From positions 1 to 64,000 of the forward strand of contig NZ_QEOL01000034.1 in assembly GCF_003096715.1 (NCBI RefSeq): a stretch of DNA of 64,000 bases, in the 5' to 3' direction. Positions within the stretch are counted from its first letter, which is position 1. Each line of letters begins with the position of its first letter. This stretch comes from Paraburkholderia silvatlantica (lineage in GTDB: Bacteria > Pseudomonadota > Gammaproteobacteria > Burkholderiales > Burkholderiaceae). Positions 1 through 9,345 of this stretch are shown here, piece after piece. Below the pieces are notes generated by a model. The model was not told the origin of the DNA. It saw only the letters and a list, made by a program, of their open reading frames with translations, and made no database searches. The translations under genes were made by a program, and so were the position numbers.

Positions 1-94
1 CGACGGCGATGATGCGGTCTTCGCCGCGTTCGTTCAGCGCCTTGACGATGTTGCTGCCGATGAAGCCGGCCGCGCCGGTGACGATGAGGGTCAT
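1..94 (-). CDS. hldD: ADP-L-glycero-D-manno-heptose 6-epimerase, N-terminal fragment (cut by window edge)
   Basis: Only the first 31 codons lie in the window. They read MTLIVTGAAGFIGSN and onward, the Rossmann GxxGxxG nucleotide-binding start of the short-chain dehydrogenase-type epimerases; this exact style of start is typical of HldD (RfaD). The enzyme would convert ADP-D-glycero-manno-heptose to the L-glycero form for the LPS inner core. The ATG overlaps the TGA of the upstream heptose kinase gene in an ATGA, so the two are translationally coupled. The assignment rests on the N-terminus plus the neighbour, because the catalytic residues lie outside the window. Confidence 0.8.
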   Translation of the reverse strand, partial: MTLIVTGAAGFIGSNIVKALNERGEDRIIAV

Positions 95-1080
95 GGTTGA
101 GTCTCCAGCGCGGCGTCCTGTTTATCGTTCGTCGCTTCGGGAAAGAGTTCGTTAAATTCGACAGTTGCCGTGCCCAGTTTCCCGACCACGATACCCGCCG
201 CCCGGTTCGCAACGGAGACAGCATCGACCAGCGACGCTCCGGCGCCGAGCATCGCCGCGAGCGTGGCGATGACGGTGTCTCCGGCACCTGAGACGTCATA
301 CACCTCGCGTGCACGAGCCGATTCATGCATCGCACCCGCATCGGTAAAAAGCGTCATCCCTTCTTCCGATCGCGTCAGAAGCAGCGCCTGAAGCTCGAGC
401 CCTTCGCGCAGGCGCGCAACGCGCGCATGAAGATCGACCTCGGACTTCCATTGTCCGACGACCTGTTGCAGTTCGGCGCGATTCGGCGTAATCAATGTCG
501 CCCCTCGGTAGCGTTCCCAGTCGTCGCCCTTTGGATCGATCAGCACCGGCTTGCCGGCCGCGCGCGCAGCGGCAATCATTTTCGTCACGTGCGTTAGGCC
601 ACCCTTCGCGTAGTCAGACATAAGAATCACGTCGTGCGACGGTAGCAACGCCTCGAAACGCGCCAGACCGGCAAGCAGCACCTCATGCGCGGGCGCGCTC
701 TCGAAGTCCACCCTAAGCAGTTGCTGATGACGCGACAGCACGCGCAGCTTGATAGTGGTAGGCAACGAAGGATCCCGCTCCAGATGCGCCTGTACGCGAC
801 TGTCGCGCAGCAAGGAAACGATCTGCTCGCCAGCCTCATCGGTACCGACCACGCACAGCAGCCCCGACTGTGCATTCAGTGCGGCAATATTGCGAGCTAC
901 GTTTGCCGCCCCGCCGAGGCGATCCTCGGTGGCAGAAACATGCACGACGGGCACCGGCGCTTCCGGGGATATGCGGTGAACATCGCCGAACCAGTACCTG
1001 TCGAGCATGACGTCTCCGACCACCAGTACACGCGCCGCGGAGAGCCCGTCTGAGAGCCTCGTGCTCGCCGCCGCATTCAT
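91..1080 (-). CDS. hldA: D-glycero-beta-D-manno-heptose-7-phosphate kinase (HldA/RfaE1 type)
   Basis: PfkB-family carbohydrate kinase that phosphorylates heptose-7-phosphate at C1 in the cytoplasm for ADP-heptose and LPS core synthesis. The start region reads RVLVVGDVMLDRYWFG, followed by RISPEAPVPVV and GGAANVARN, the classic RfaE1 signature. Near the C-terminus DVSGAGDTV carries the catalytic Asp and anion hole of PfkB kinases. There is no C-terminal nucleotidyltransferase domain, so this is the kinase-only form usual in Burkholderia, with the adenylyltransferase encoded elsewhere. The start chosen is the ATG at 1080 (329 aa), preceded by AAGAGA and fitting the usual length. An in-frame ATG at 1128 would add 16 residues. 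It lies just downstream of the large glycosyltransferase gene and overlaps hldD by 4 nt. Confidence 0.9.
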   Translation of the reverse strand: MNAAASTRLSDGLSAARVLVVGDVMLDRYWFGDVHRISPEAPVPVVHVSATEDRLGGAANVARNIAALNAQSGLLCVVGTDEAGEQIVSLLRDSRVQAHLERDPSLPTTIKLRVLSRHQQLLRVDFESAPAHEVLLAGLARFEALLPSHDVILMSDYAKGGLTHVTKMIAAARAAGKPVLIDPKGDDWERYRGATLITPNRAELQQVVGQWKSEVDLHARVARLREGLELQALLLTRSEEGMTLFTDAGAMHESARAREVYDVSGAGDTVIATLAAMLGAGASLVDAVSVANRAAGIVVGKLGTATVEFNELFPEATNDKQDAALETQP

Positions 1081-1133
1081 GGTCTCTTTGCAGTCTGTAC
1101 TATTGCCCTGAATCGTTATCATCGCCATTCCGC

Positions 1134-4043
1134 TTACCGATTACCTCTGCGCCGGTTTCTCAAGCGCCGCGCGAAGTGCCAACAACGACGCGCCAGCGGT
1201 GTCATGCCAGGCACGCGCAGCACGCGCTCTACGCCCGCTTCAACTCTCAGGCCAACCCATTTCCCAGGGGTCAGCGCCACTGCGCCACCGCTGCTAAGCG
1301 CGAGGCGAAGCTGGTCGAACTGGCGCAGGCGATCTACGAGCGTACCGTACCTCACGGTTCGTCGCGCTTCCTCCATGGTGGCGAACACTTCCCTTGCCGA
1401 GCGGTCCCAACCTCCGCGTTCGCCCGACGTCTCTGGTGTCTTCCAATGCATGCCATTCGCACGAATATCGGAGATCAGGTCTTCGATCGTGCAAAAGAAA
1501 TGAATGTTCTCCGCACCTTCCGTACCTGCGGCCAACTCACGATAGAGCGCCGAATCCCGCACGTAAATCGGCCGCCTGCGCGCCAGCGCGTGCAGAACCG
1601 GAAAGCCGAAGCCCTCGTAGTGACTGGGAAAAACGACTGCGGCGGCATCTGAATAAAACCTTTCGAACGCCTCGTCCGAGAGATGTCCAGCCTGAAAAGC
1701 CTCGACATTACCGTGCGGTGAAGGCTCATCGCCATACCCCACAGCGACAATGTGCTCGTCGGGAAATGCGGCGGCGATCGCGTCAACTGTCGGGCGTACG
1801 AACTTGTGACTGAAGTGGTTGCCAATCACAAAAATGTGCGACTTAGTCTGATTGTGCCTTTCACTCGGCGAGCCGTATTCGCTAACGTCAAGCGAGTGCG
1901 GCGACACCTTCTGGATTACCGTGGATCCGATCTCGAAGCGGTTCATTATGCGATCGAGCGTAAAGCGCGAGTTCGTGAACAGCACGTCGATATGACGAAA
2001 CACGAAGTGCCAGATACGGGCATCGAAGTTCAACGACAGGTATCCGCAGTCGTATGCGATCGTGTCCAGCATGAAGATGCCGACCACCGGAGCACGGTTC
2101 ACGAGACGCGAGATTGCATCGACATCGAACGGCTGCCCAATGCGCACGATCGCGGTGACCTTCTCCGATTGCCCGTCGACTTCCAGCCGCGTAACGCCTT
2201 CCAAACGCGAAAGACCGTGGAAGTCCCATGCCGCCTTCTGCATGTATACGGCGATCTTGCAATGCGTGGGCCAGGTGCGCACAGCCGCTTCGAGCAGCTT
2301 GATGCCCGATTCGAAGGTTCCATTGAAGTACGGACCAAAACTCGAAAAATCGAACGCGTAGACGAGTTGTCCATTCCTGCCGCCACCATATTCAATCAAC
2401 GTCTCCGCACGGAATTCAGGGGAAGCGAAATACGAGTGGATGAGCTGCGGATACTCCGGGTAGCGTGCATGGAGGACTGGCGCATTCTTCGCCTCACGTG
2501 CGGCCTTGGCTCGCGAAGACTCGGCGAACGACTGTTCACCCATGTGCCAGACGAAGGCCCGATTCGCGAGCACCGCACGATAGCCGCAGCGGTTCGCGCG
2601 CATGACCAGATCGTTTTCTTCGTTGTAACCGGTTCCGTAGACAGGATCGAAACCGCCCAGTTCGCTATGGACGGTCCACTTGATCAACAGGCAAAAGCCA
2701 ACTGCCGTGGGTACAAACGAGTAACGCGGCAAAGTCGGCGCAGTCTGCACGAATGCCGCGTAACCCCGCTGCGGCGTCACGTCCTGATCGAGAAATGAAT
2801 AGGGCAGCGTTGCGATGGTCGCATTGTTGCTGCGCGGCGAGACGAAACCGATCATCGGATCTAGCGCCGCCACATCGAGCATCTCGCTCAGCGCCCCCGG
2901 AAAAACGATCGTGTCCGAGTTCAGCAGAACGACCTCGGCACGCGCCGCCTTCGCGCGCGCAAACGCGCGGTTGCACGTTCCGATAAAGCCCAGATTGCTC
3001 TCGTTCGTGACCACCTTGAAGCTAATCTCGGGGTCATCGAAACGACATATCTCAAGTGCTGCCTGGAGGGGTGCGTAGTCAGGGCTGTCGTTGTAGAAGA
3101 AGACCTTGGCACCGAGCCGCCGGAGTTCGTCGCCGATCGCATTGAGCGAACCGAACAACTGAGGGACGAGTTCCTCTTTCTTGTAGAACGGCACAACAAT
3201 GTGCAATTCGCTTTTCGAGCAGACTGCTTCATAGGGTGGAGAAAACCCGTCGGCGGCGGCTCCGGTCGCAGCCTCGCGCATCGATGTCCAAGGCGTACCG
3301 TTCGTGTGTGCCACTGCGTCCTGTGTCAATTCGCTCAGATTCTCGGACGAACCGACCGGGAGCAGATCCTGAGTATGGAAACGCTCAGCCTGCTCGTCCG
3401 GCACGAGGACCAGCATGCAATCACGTGCATCGCCGTATATATTCTCGGTGCAGCGACGATAGTTTTCGGGATTGAACGTGAATGCAGCATGTCCAAATAC
3501 TGTATAGCGTTCGCGCTTCGCAGCGGCAAGCCAGGCTTCGCCGTTCTGCACTGCAGCGAGATCGACGCATACGACTGGTCGGCATCGGCCGATGGTCGCT
3601 GTTGCCGAGTCGAACAACGCCGACGGCGGTACTGCCACTCCGCGCCCTATGTGAACGAGATCGACGCTCGGTAGCGCCAGCGATTCGAACGCCCCCCAAA
3701 GCGCCTCGCCCAATGAGGCGTCTGCCCCACCGTCAACCTCGCGCGTCAGCACTATGTCCTGCAAGAAATTGCGCGCAACGTTTGCCTTTAACGCATCGGA
3801 CACTACGCCTCGCATCTCAAGCGCGTGAATGTGCCCCGCGTCCTGCGCATGGCGCGCGAAAGCTAGCGAGCACGCGCCGACATCGGCCCCAATGTCCGCG
3901 ACCACACTGCCCGGCGCGAGAAAGCGCTGCATCATGACGAGCTGACGTTCGGCGAACTCTCCGTACCGTCGCAGCGAATCCACCGCGCGTCCGCAGTTGC
4001 CGGAAAGCTCGAAGAAGCCGTATTTACATTGCATTTGCGCCAT
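1134..4043 (-). CDS. Large multidomain glycosyltransferase (methyltransferase-like + GT2 + GT4)
   Basis: A protein of about 969 aa with three recognisable parts. Residues 1-230 look like an FkbM-type SAM methyltransferase (VADIGADVGACSL at about 48-60). Residues from about 279 form a GT2 domain (LHIVVPFYKKEE, with a DSP stretch and an NSDTIVF acceptor-side motif near 374). The C-terminal third is a GT-B/GT4 domain: SHIFVIGNHFSHK near 734 and FPSHYEGFGFPVLHAL near 800-820, where the E-x7-E-like region sits. It ends the Wzm-Wzt operon and overlaps wzt by about 20 nt if the ATG at 4043 is used; an in-frame start at 4109 would overlap further. No strong Shine-Dalgarno distinguishes them. Proteins of this kind next to Wzt often polymerise, cap or extend an ABC-exported O-antigen. 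The methyltransferase part may be structural, since I cannot confirm its catalytic residues. Confidence 0.75.
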   Translation of the reverse strand: MAQMQCKYGFFELSGNCGRAVDSLRRYGEFAERQLVMMQRFLAPGSVVADIGADVGACSLAFARHAQDAGHIHALEMRGVVSDALKANVARNFLQDIVLTREVDGGADASLGEALWGAFESLALPSVDLVHIGRGVAVPPSALFDSATATIGRCRPVVCVDLAAVQNGEAWLAAAKRERYTVFGHAAFTFNPENYRRCTENIYGDARDCMLVLVPDEQAERFHTQDLLPVGSSENLSELTQDAVAHTNGTPWTSMREAATGAAADGFSPPYEAVCSKSELHIVVPFYKKEELVPQLFGSLNAIGDELRRLGAKVFFYNDSPDYAPLQAALEICRFDDPEISFKVVTNESNLGFIGTCNRAFARAKAARAEVVLLNSDTIVFPGALSEMLDVAALDPMIGFVSPRSNNATIATLPYSFLDQDVTPQRGYAAFVQTAPTLPRYSFVPTAVGFCLLIKWTVHSELGGFDPVYGTGYNEENDLVMRANRCGYRAVLANRAFVWHMGEQSFAESSRAKAAREAKNAPVLHARYPEYPQLIHSYFASPEFRAETLIEYGGGRNGQLVYAFDFSSFGPYFNGTFESGIKLLEAAVRTWPTHCKIAVYMQKAAWDFHGLSRLEGVTRLEVDGQSEKVTAIVRIGQPFDVDAISRLVNRAPVVGIFMLDTIAYDCGYLSLNFDARIWHFVFRHIDVLFTNSRFTLDRIMNRFEIGSTVIQKVSPHSLDVSEYGSPSERHNQTKSHIFVIGNHFSHKFVRPTVDAIAAAFPDEHIVAVGYGDEPSPHGNVEAFQAGHLSDEAFERFYSDAAAVVFPSHYEGFGFPVLHALARRRPIYVRDSALYRELAAGTEGAENIHFFCTIEDLISDIRANGMHWKTPETSGERGGWDRSAREVFATMEEARRTVRYGTLVDRLRQFDQLRLALSSGGAVALTPGKWVGLRVEAGVERVLRVPGMTPLARRCWHFARRLRNRRRGNR

Positions 4044-5418
4044 CGGAAAGACTTTCAGATTGAGCCACATCGAAGGTAATGGAAAGCGACGGTGCACCAA
4101 ACTTGCCATGCACGAGATTGCTTCCGAGCGCAGTCAGCACCATGACGTCATGCATCAGATGATGTTGCACGTGATCGCTACCCGGGCCTTCCGCGAAGGC
4201 GACATCGATCGGGTATTCGCCCCTGATGAGGGCGGGGAAGCACATGGAAAACGTCGCCTCGATTTCCGAGCCCGCGTTGACGAAGATCGCACGCTCGCGC
4301 AGATAGCTATCGGTACTTTCGGCGATCAGCTTTTGCCCATGGTTGTCTTTAAGTACGAATCCAATCGCCGGATAAGTCATATCGGACTTCACAGTAGCCC
4401 GTATCACGAGGCTGACCATTTCGTCGGAGTGAAACTCGCTGACTACCTCCCCGTCGCCATTCCGGAAGAAGGCCGCAGTGATAATTGCGCGACCGATACC
4501 AAAGCTCTCCGCTTCAGACCGGAACTGCGATGCATGGTAGCGCACGGGCGCAACGGACTCGACCTCGTACCTGCGTGTCTGTCCAGCCCGCTCCCCCGAC
4601 GAATCGGCAGGCAGCAATGCGCCGGCCGTTCCACTCGATGCTCCGATTTCACCAACTTGCGAAGCAGCCTTCTCCGAATAGAGATCGCGAAGATAGATCA
4701 TTGCAATCTCTTTCGGCGTTCCCGTTTCGTAAAGGTATTGCGTTCCTTCGCGGCGCAACAGGATCGCGTGCTCACACAGTGCGTTCACCGCACTCATATC
4801 GTGGCTGACAAAGAGCAACGTGCCGCCGTTCGCCTTGAAGTCGAGCAGGAAGCGCATGCACTTCTGCTGAAAGAATGCGTCACCCACGCTCAGCGCCTCG
4901 TCGACGATGAGGATATCGGCGTCGACGTGTGCGATCACAGCGAACGCGAGCCGCACGAACATGCCGCTCGAGTACGTCTTGACCGGTTGATCCACGTAGT
5001 CGCCAATACCCGCGAAGGCAGTGATCGCCTCAAACCGCGCATTGGTCTGCTCCCGGCTCAAACCATGCAGCGAAGCCGCCAGATACACATTCTCGCGGCC
5101 CGTAAATTCGGGATTGAAGCCAGCGCCAAGTTCCAGCAATGCCGCAACCCTGCCATGAACCTCGATATTTCCTTCGGTAGGCGAGAGAGTGCCGCAAATC
5201 ATCTGCAGCAAGGTCGACTTGCCTGCGCCGTTGCGCCCGATGATCGCTACCGTCGTACCGCGTTCAACCGTGAACGAAACATCGTGCACGGCCCAGAACT
5301 CGCGAAAGTAAGTGCGCCTGCCCCGAAACAGCATCTGCAGCAAGCGGTCCCGAGGACGATCATAAATGTGATAGCACTTGCTTAGATTGTCGATCTTGAT
5401 GGCGTAATCAGAGGACAT
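4024..5418 (-). CDS. wzt: Polysaccharide ABC transporter ATP-binding protein Wzt with C-terminal glycan-binding domain
   Basis: The ATPase half of the O-antigen exporter. With the ATG at 5418 (464 aa; AGGA about 9 nt upstream) Walker A is GRNGAGKST at 61-69. The signature loop is the Wzt-type YSSGM, Walker B is ILIVDEAL, and the switch is FVSHD. The reading frame is open further upstream to 5505, but that part is not Wzt-like and lies inside wzm. After about residue 260 there is a long beta-rich extension of the Wzt_C type, which in characterised systems binds the modified non-reducing end of the O-antigen and gates export. It starts 11 nt inside the end of wzm, so the two subunits are coupled. 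The large glycosyltransferase downstream overlaps its stop. Confidence 0.9.
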   Translation of the reverse strand: MSSDYAIKIDNLSKCYHIYDRPRDRLLQMLFRGRRTYFREFWAVHDVSFTVERGTTVAIIGRNGAGKSTLLQMICGTLSPTEGNIEVHGRVAALLELGAGFNPEFTGRENVYLAASLHGLSREQTNARFEAITAFAGIGDYVDQPVKTYSSGMFVRLAFAVIAHVDADILIVDEALSVGDAFFQQKCMRFLLDFKANGGTLLFVSHDMSAVNALCEHAILLRREGTQYLYETGTPKEIAMIYLRDLYSEKAASQVGEIGASSGTAGALLPADSSGERAGQTRRYEVESVAPVRYHASQFRSEAESFGIGRAIITAAFFRNGDGEVVSEFHSDEMVSLVIRATVKSDMTYPAIGFVLKDNHGQKLIAESTDSYLRERAIFVNAGSEIEATFSMCFPALIRGEYPIDVAFAEGPGSDHVQHHLMHDVMVLTALGSNLVHGKFGAPSLSITFDVAQSESLSDGANAM

Positions 5419-6226
5419 CAGCGAATCCTTTTCGTGTCTTCTCGAACCACCAGAAGCCGGCCAGCAACACGATGATCGACAGCAATAGCACTGGCAAGTA
5501 TGCATGCAGGTCTAGCCCCGCATGCCACATCAGAACCCGACGGACCTGCTCGATCACTGGAACGAGTGGGTTCAACTCCGCGATCGGGCGAAACCGTGGC
5601 GGAATGGAGTCCGCCGAATAAAAGATGGGCGAGAGGAACATCAACACAGTCGTGAACAGGCCGGTAATCTGCGCGGTATCGCGAATGAAAACACCGAGCG
5701 CGGAGAAAAACCAGGCGATGCCGAGCGACAAGAAAATTAGCGGAAGCAGCGCAATGGGGAACAGCAGCACGGTGACAGACGGCACGCCGATCGCAATCAG
5801 ATAGAACACCAACCACACCAGGAAGCTGATGAAGAGGTGAAAGAGCGCAACCGCGACTGCCACGAGCGGCAAGATTTCCAGCGGAAACACCACGCGTTTC
5901 ACGTAGTTCACGTTCGACAGAATGATGCTCGGCGCTCGGTTCAAGCATTCGGCAAACATGTTGAACACGAGCAGACCGGAGAACAGCACGAGCGCGAATT
6001 CTGCTCGCGACCCTGTGCCGCCCGGCCAACGCGAACGAAATATCACGCCGAACACGAACGTATAGACAGCGAGCATGAGGACGGGCTGAAAGACCGCCCA
6101 GAACATTCCAAGCATCGAACCACGGTAGCGGCCCAGCACCTCACGAACCGCCAGTGCAGCGATGAGGCCTCGGTTCACAACGATCATGCGGAGCATGCGC
6201 TTCGGGTAGTCAATTAGACGCAGCAT
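5408..6226 (-). CDS. wzm: Polysaccharide ABC transporter permease Wzm
   Basis: Integral inner-membrane permease of 272 aa in the ABC-2 family, with about six hydrophobic segments. The N-terminus (residues 10-45) contains LAVREVLGRYRGSMLGMFW, the conserved amphipathic entry and first membrane helix of Wzm/TagG/KpsM proteins. It pairs with Wzt to export an undecaprenyl-linked polymer made on the cytoplasmic side. It sits between manC (70 nt upstream) and wzt (11 nt overlap) on the minus strand, which fits one O-antigen transcription unit running from rfbB to hldD. Confidence 0.92.
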   Translation of the reverse strand: MLRLIDYPKRMLRMIVVNRGLIAALAVREVLGRYRGSMLGMFWAVFQPVLMLAVYTFVFGVIFRSRWPGGTGSRAEFALVLFSGLLVFNMFAECLNRAPSIILSNVNYVKRVVFPLEILPLVAVAVALFHLFISFLVWLVFYLIAIGVPSVTVLLFPIALLPLIFLSLGIAWFFSALGVFIRDTAQITGLFTTVLMFLSPIFYSADSIPPRFRPIAELNPLVPVIEQVRRVLMWHAGLDLHAYLPVLLLSIIVLLAGFWWFEKTRKGFADVL

Positions 6227-6296
6227 ATTTCTTCAGGAAGAGACTGTTGGCTCCCCAGCGCGCAGGCATGCAGACGATGAAGGAAGCCGCCGAGAA

Positions 6297-7724
6297 TCAG
6301 CGGTTAGGCATCCGGCCATAGTTATCCTCGAAACGGACGATATCGTCTTCTCCAAGATAGGCGCCGGACTGGACCTCAATCATCTCCAGCGGCACCTTCC
6401 CCGGGTTTTCGAGGCGATGCTGGGTACCAAGCGGAATATAGGTCGACTGGTTTTCCGAGAGAAGCAGTGTGGTGTCGCCGTTCACGACACGTGCAGTGCC
6501 TCGCACGACGATCCAGTGCTCCGCACGGTGGTAATGCATTTGCAGCGACAACGACGCACCTGGATTGACGATGATCCTTTTCACCTGAAATCGATCGCCG
6601 CTATCCACGCCTTCGTAAGTGCCCCAGGGGCGCGCCACCTTGCGATGCAATTCGGATTCGACGCGGCCATCCGCATTGAGTCGATCGACGATCTTCTTGA
6701 CGTCCTGCGCCCGCTCCTTGCTCGCAACAAGTACAGCGTCGGCAGTCTCGACGACGACCAGGTCGTCGACGCCAAGCACGGCCACCATCCGGGACTCGCT
6801 GCGCACGAACGTGTTGGTCGCATCGAGCGCAATCACATCCCCCTGCAGAGTGTTGCCTTGCTCGTCCCGCCGACTGATCGCGGCAAGCGCGCTCCACGTG
6901 CCCACATCGCTCCAGCCAATCCCGGCCGCCGCGACTACCACCGCGTGAGAGGTTCGCTCCATCACCAGATAGTCGATCGAGTCTGAGCGGCTCGCCGCAA
7001 ACGCGCCGTGATCGAGGCGCAGGAAATCGATATCCTGCTTCGCGAGGCCAACCGCCTGCGTGACCTGTTCGAGCACATCCGGAGCGTGCAACGCCAGTTC
7101 GCGCAGGTACGCGTCGGCACGAAACAGGAACATGCCGCTGTTCCAGTAGTAGCCGCCTTCCTCCAGGAAGGCCTTGGCCCGCGCCTCGTCTGGCTTTTCG
7201 ACGAACGAATCGACCTCGAAAACATTGCAGCCCTCTCCCCGCGCCGCCGCACGCCGGATGTAGCCGTATCCGGTGTGAGGCTCGGTGGGCTCGATTCCGA
7301 ACGTGACGAGCTTTCCTTCGGCCGCCTGCGGCAGCGCCTTTTCGACAACCGCGCGAAAAATGGCATCGTTTTCGATCATGTGATCTGACGGCAGCACCAG
7401 CAGGACCGCGTCAGCGTCTTCCTTCGATGCGAGCAACGCTGCGGCTGCAATCGCAGGCCCCGTGTTTCGGGCCACCGGCTCAAGCGCCACACGACCCTGC
7501 ACACCGATCTCGCGTAACTGCTCCGCAACGAGAAACCGCTGCTGCTCGTTCGAAATGACCAGCGGCGCTGCGGTGTTGGCGAGACCATCGAGCCTCCTCG
7601 CCGTCTGCTGCAACAAGGTCAAATCGCCGCAAAGGGACAGAAATTGTTTCGGATATCCGCTGCGGGACAATGGCCACATGCGTGTACCAGAGCCGCCACA
7701 AAGAATGACCGGGGTAATCGTCAT
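6297..7724 (-). CDS. manC: Mannose-1-phosphate guanylyltransferase / mannose-6-phosphate isomerase
   Basis: Bifunctional enzyme (475 aa) that makes GDP-mannose from mannose-1-phosphate and GTP and, in the type II PMI family, also interconverts fructose-6-P and mannose-6-P. The N-terminus VILCGGSGTRMWPLSR is the nucleotide-binding signature, and FVEKPDEARA is the sugar-binding region. The C-terminal cupin has SLSLQMHYHRAEHWIVV, whose His residues bind the isomerase metal. The ATG at 7724 removes 12 non-family residues of the open frame starting at 7760. GDP-mannose is the precursor for mannose, rhamnose or other GDP-sugars, so this predicts a GDP-linked sugar in the glycan made here. It lies 166 nt downstream of rfbD. 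Confidence 0.92.
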   Translation of the reverse strand: MTITPVILCGGSGTRMWPLSRSGYPKQFLSLCGDLTLLQQTARRLDGLANTAAPLVISNEQQRFLVAEQLREIGVQGRVALEPVARNTGPAIAAAALLASKEDADAVLLVLPSDHMIENDAIFRAVVEKALPQAAEGKLVTFGIEPTEPHTGYGYIRRAAARGEGCNVFEVDSFVEKPDEARAKAFLEEGGYYWNSGMFLFRADAYLRELALHAPDVLEQVTQAVGLAKQDIDFLRLDHGAFAASRSDSIDYLVMERTSHAVVVAAAGIGWSDVGTWSALAAISRRDEQGNTLQGDVIALDATNTFVRSESRMVAVLGVDDLVVVETADAVLVASKERAQDVKKIVDRLNADGRVESELHRKVARPWGTYEGVDSGDRFQVKRIIVNPGASLSLQMHYHRAEHWIVVRGTARVVNGDTTLLLSENQSTYIPLGTQHRLENPGKVPLEMIEVQSGAYLGEDDIVRFEDNYGRMPNR

Positions 7725-7889
7725 AGTCGTTAATGGTGAGCGTACGAGGGCACTGCCCATGAGGTTAATGTCAAGGGCGGTAAACAGGCCATTATTACAT
7801 GTATAGGTGTGTCGCCTCCCGCCGCCCGCGGGCGCAAGTTGCGACAGCGCCTTACCCTTGTCGGCAGCGACGCCGACGCATCGAGTCGA

Positions 7890-8786
7890 TCAACGTGCCG
7901 CCATACACAAACGCAACGCCTCCCGCCATTCCGGCGCCCGCAACCCGAACACCTGCGCAAGCTTGTCGTTCGAGAGCTGGGAATTGCCAGGGCGCTTAGC
8001 CGGCGTCGGATACGCAGACGCCGGAATTGCCTTGACAGCGGGCTTTCTTGGCAAATCTGACGCCTCGAAGATTGCCTCGGCGAAGCCGTGCCAGGAGGTC
8101 GCGCCATTGGCCGTAAGGTGATATACGCCAGAATGCCGCTTCCACCATTCAGCGCCATCTGAAGCGGCGGTCAACTGTGCCAGCACGTTCGCGGTCAGTG
8201 CGGCTATCGTGTTCGACCATGTCGGTGAGCCAATCTGGTCCGCGACGACACTCAGCTCATCCCGTTGGCCCCCAAGACGAAGCATCGTCAGCAGAAAGTT
8301 CTTGCCTCGCGTGCCATACACCCAGCTCGTCCTGAGGATCAGATGCGCGCAACCCGACGCCTCTATCGCCTGTTCGCCCGCAAGCTTGCTAGCCCCGTAT
8401 ACGTTCTGCGGATTGGTCGCATCCGTTTCGACGTACGCACCGTCCTTCGTACCATCAAAGACATAGTCGGTCGAGTAATGAACAAGGCCGGCACCAAGCT
8501 GTTTTGCTGCTTCGGCCAGCACTGCTGGCGCATGGGCATTGAGACGCATCGCCGCGTCCGGTTCGCTCTCGGCGTTGTCAACCGCCGTATGTGCGGCCGG
8601 ATTCACGATGAGTTGCGGCTTCACATCCATTACGATACGACGCACCGCGTCCAGATCGGACAAGTCGAGCATGTTGCGATCGGCCGCAACGACTCGACCG
8701 AGCCCCTGCAGGCTGCGCGCTAGCTCAAAGCCGACCTGCCCATTTACGCCAGTGAGCAGAATCGTAGGTTGTTTGCGTAACGCCAT
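7890..8786 (-). CDS. rfbD: dTDP-4-dehydrorhamnose reductase
   Basis: Last enzyme of dTDP-L-rhamnose synthesis, an NADPH-dependent reductase of 298 aa. It begins PTILLTGVNGQVGFEL, a GxxGxxG Rossmann start, and contains the active-site YSTDYVFDG region followed by NVYGASKLAGEQAI with the YxxxK pair. The open frame extends to 9059 in antisense-looking sequence, but the ATG at 8786 has GAGGGG just upstream and gives the family length. It follows rfbC by 7 nt and completes an rfbB-A-C-D set. Confidence 0.95.
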   Translation of the reverse strand: MALRKQPTILLTGVNGQVGFELARSLQGLGRVVAADRNMLDLSDLDAVRRIVMDVKPQLIVNPAAHTAVDNAESEPDAAMRLNAHAPAVLAEAAKQLGAGLVHYSTDYVFDGTKDGAYVETDATNPQNVYGASKLAGEQAIEASGCAHLILRTSWVYGTRGKNFLLTMLRLGGQRDELSVVADQIGSPTWSNTIAALTANVLAQLTAASDGAEWWKRHSGVYHLTANGATSWHGFAEAIFEASDLPRKPAVKAIPASAYPTPAKRPGNSQLSNDKLAQVFGLRAPEWREALRLCMAAR

Positions 8787-8793
8787 CGCCCCC

Positions 8794-9345
8794 TCACGCA
8801 TACACTTCGGCTTCGGCCAGCCGCTTGCCCGCCGCGTCCTTCGCCGCCAGCAGCGGTTCGAAGTCGATCGGCCACTCGATGCCGATATCCGCGTCGTTCC
8901 ACACAACGCTGCGCTCGTGCTCCGGGAACCAGTAGTCGGTCGTCTTGTAGAGAAACTGCGCCGACTCCGACAGTACGACGAAACCGTGCGCGAAGCCCGG
9001 CGGCACCCACAATTGACGATGATTTTCAGCCGAGAGATGCACGCCAACCCACTTGCCAAAATTCGGCGAACTGCGGCGCAAGTCCACGGCTACGTCGAAC
9101 ACTTCACCTTCCACCACGCGCACGAGCTTGCCCTGCGCATGCTGGATCTGATAGTGCAAACCGCGCAGCACACCCTTCGCGGAGCGCGAATGGTTGTCCT
9201 GCACGAACACGACACCTGGTTCGACCAGCTCTTCGAACTCGCGGCCGTTGAAGCTTTCGTAAAAATAGCCACGCGCATCGCCGAACACCTTCGGCTCGAT
9301 GATTTTGACTTCGGGGAGTGCCGTAGCGGTTACCGTGATGGCCAT
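8794..9345 (-). CDS. rfbC: dTDP-4-dehydrorhamnose 3,5-epimerase
   Basis: RmlC-type cupin epimerase, 183 aa, converting dTDP-4-keto-6-deoxyglucose to the L-lyxo form. It shows FGDARGYFYESFN near the start, VQDNHSRSAKGVLRGLHYQ with the catalytic His, and WVPPGFAHGFVVLSE. The start ATG at 9345 lies 16 nt inside the end of rfbA. A longer frame upstream to 9558 is only the overlap with rfbA. Confidence 0.95.
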   Translation of the reverse strand: MAITVTATALPEVKIIEPKVFGDARGYFYESFNGREFEELVEPGVVFVQDNHSRSAKGVLRGLHYQIQHAQGKLVRVVEGEVFDVAVDLRRSSPNFGKWVGVHLSAENHRQLWVPPGFAHGFVVLSESAQFLYKTTDYWFPEHERSVVWNDADIGIEWPIDFEPLLAAKDAAGKRLAEAEVYA

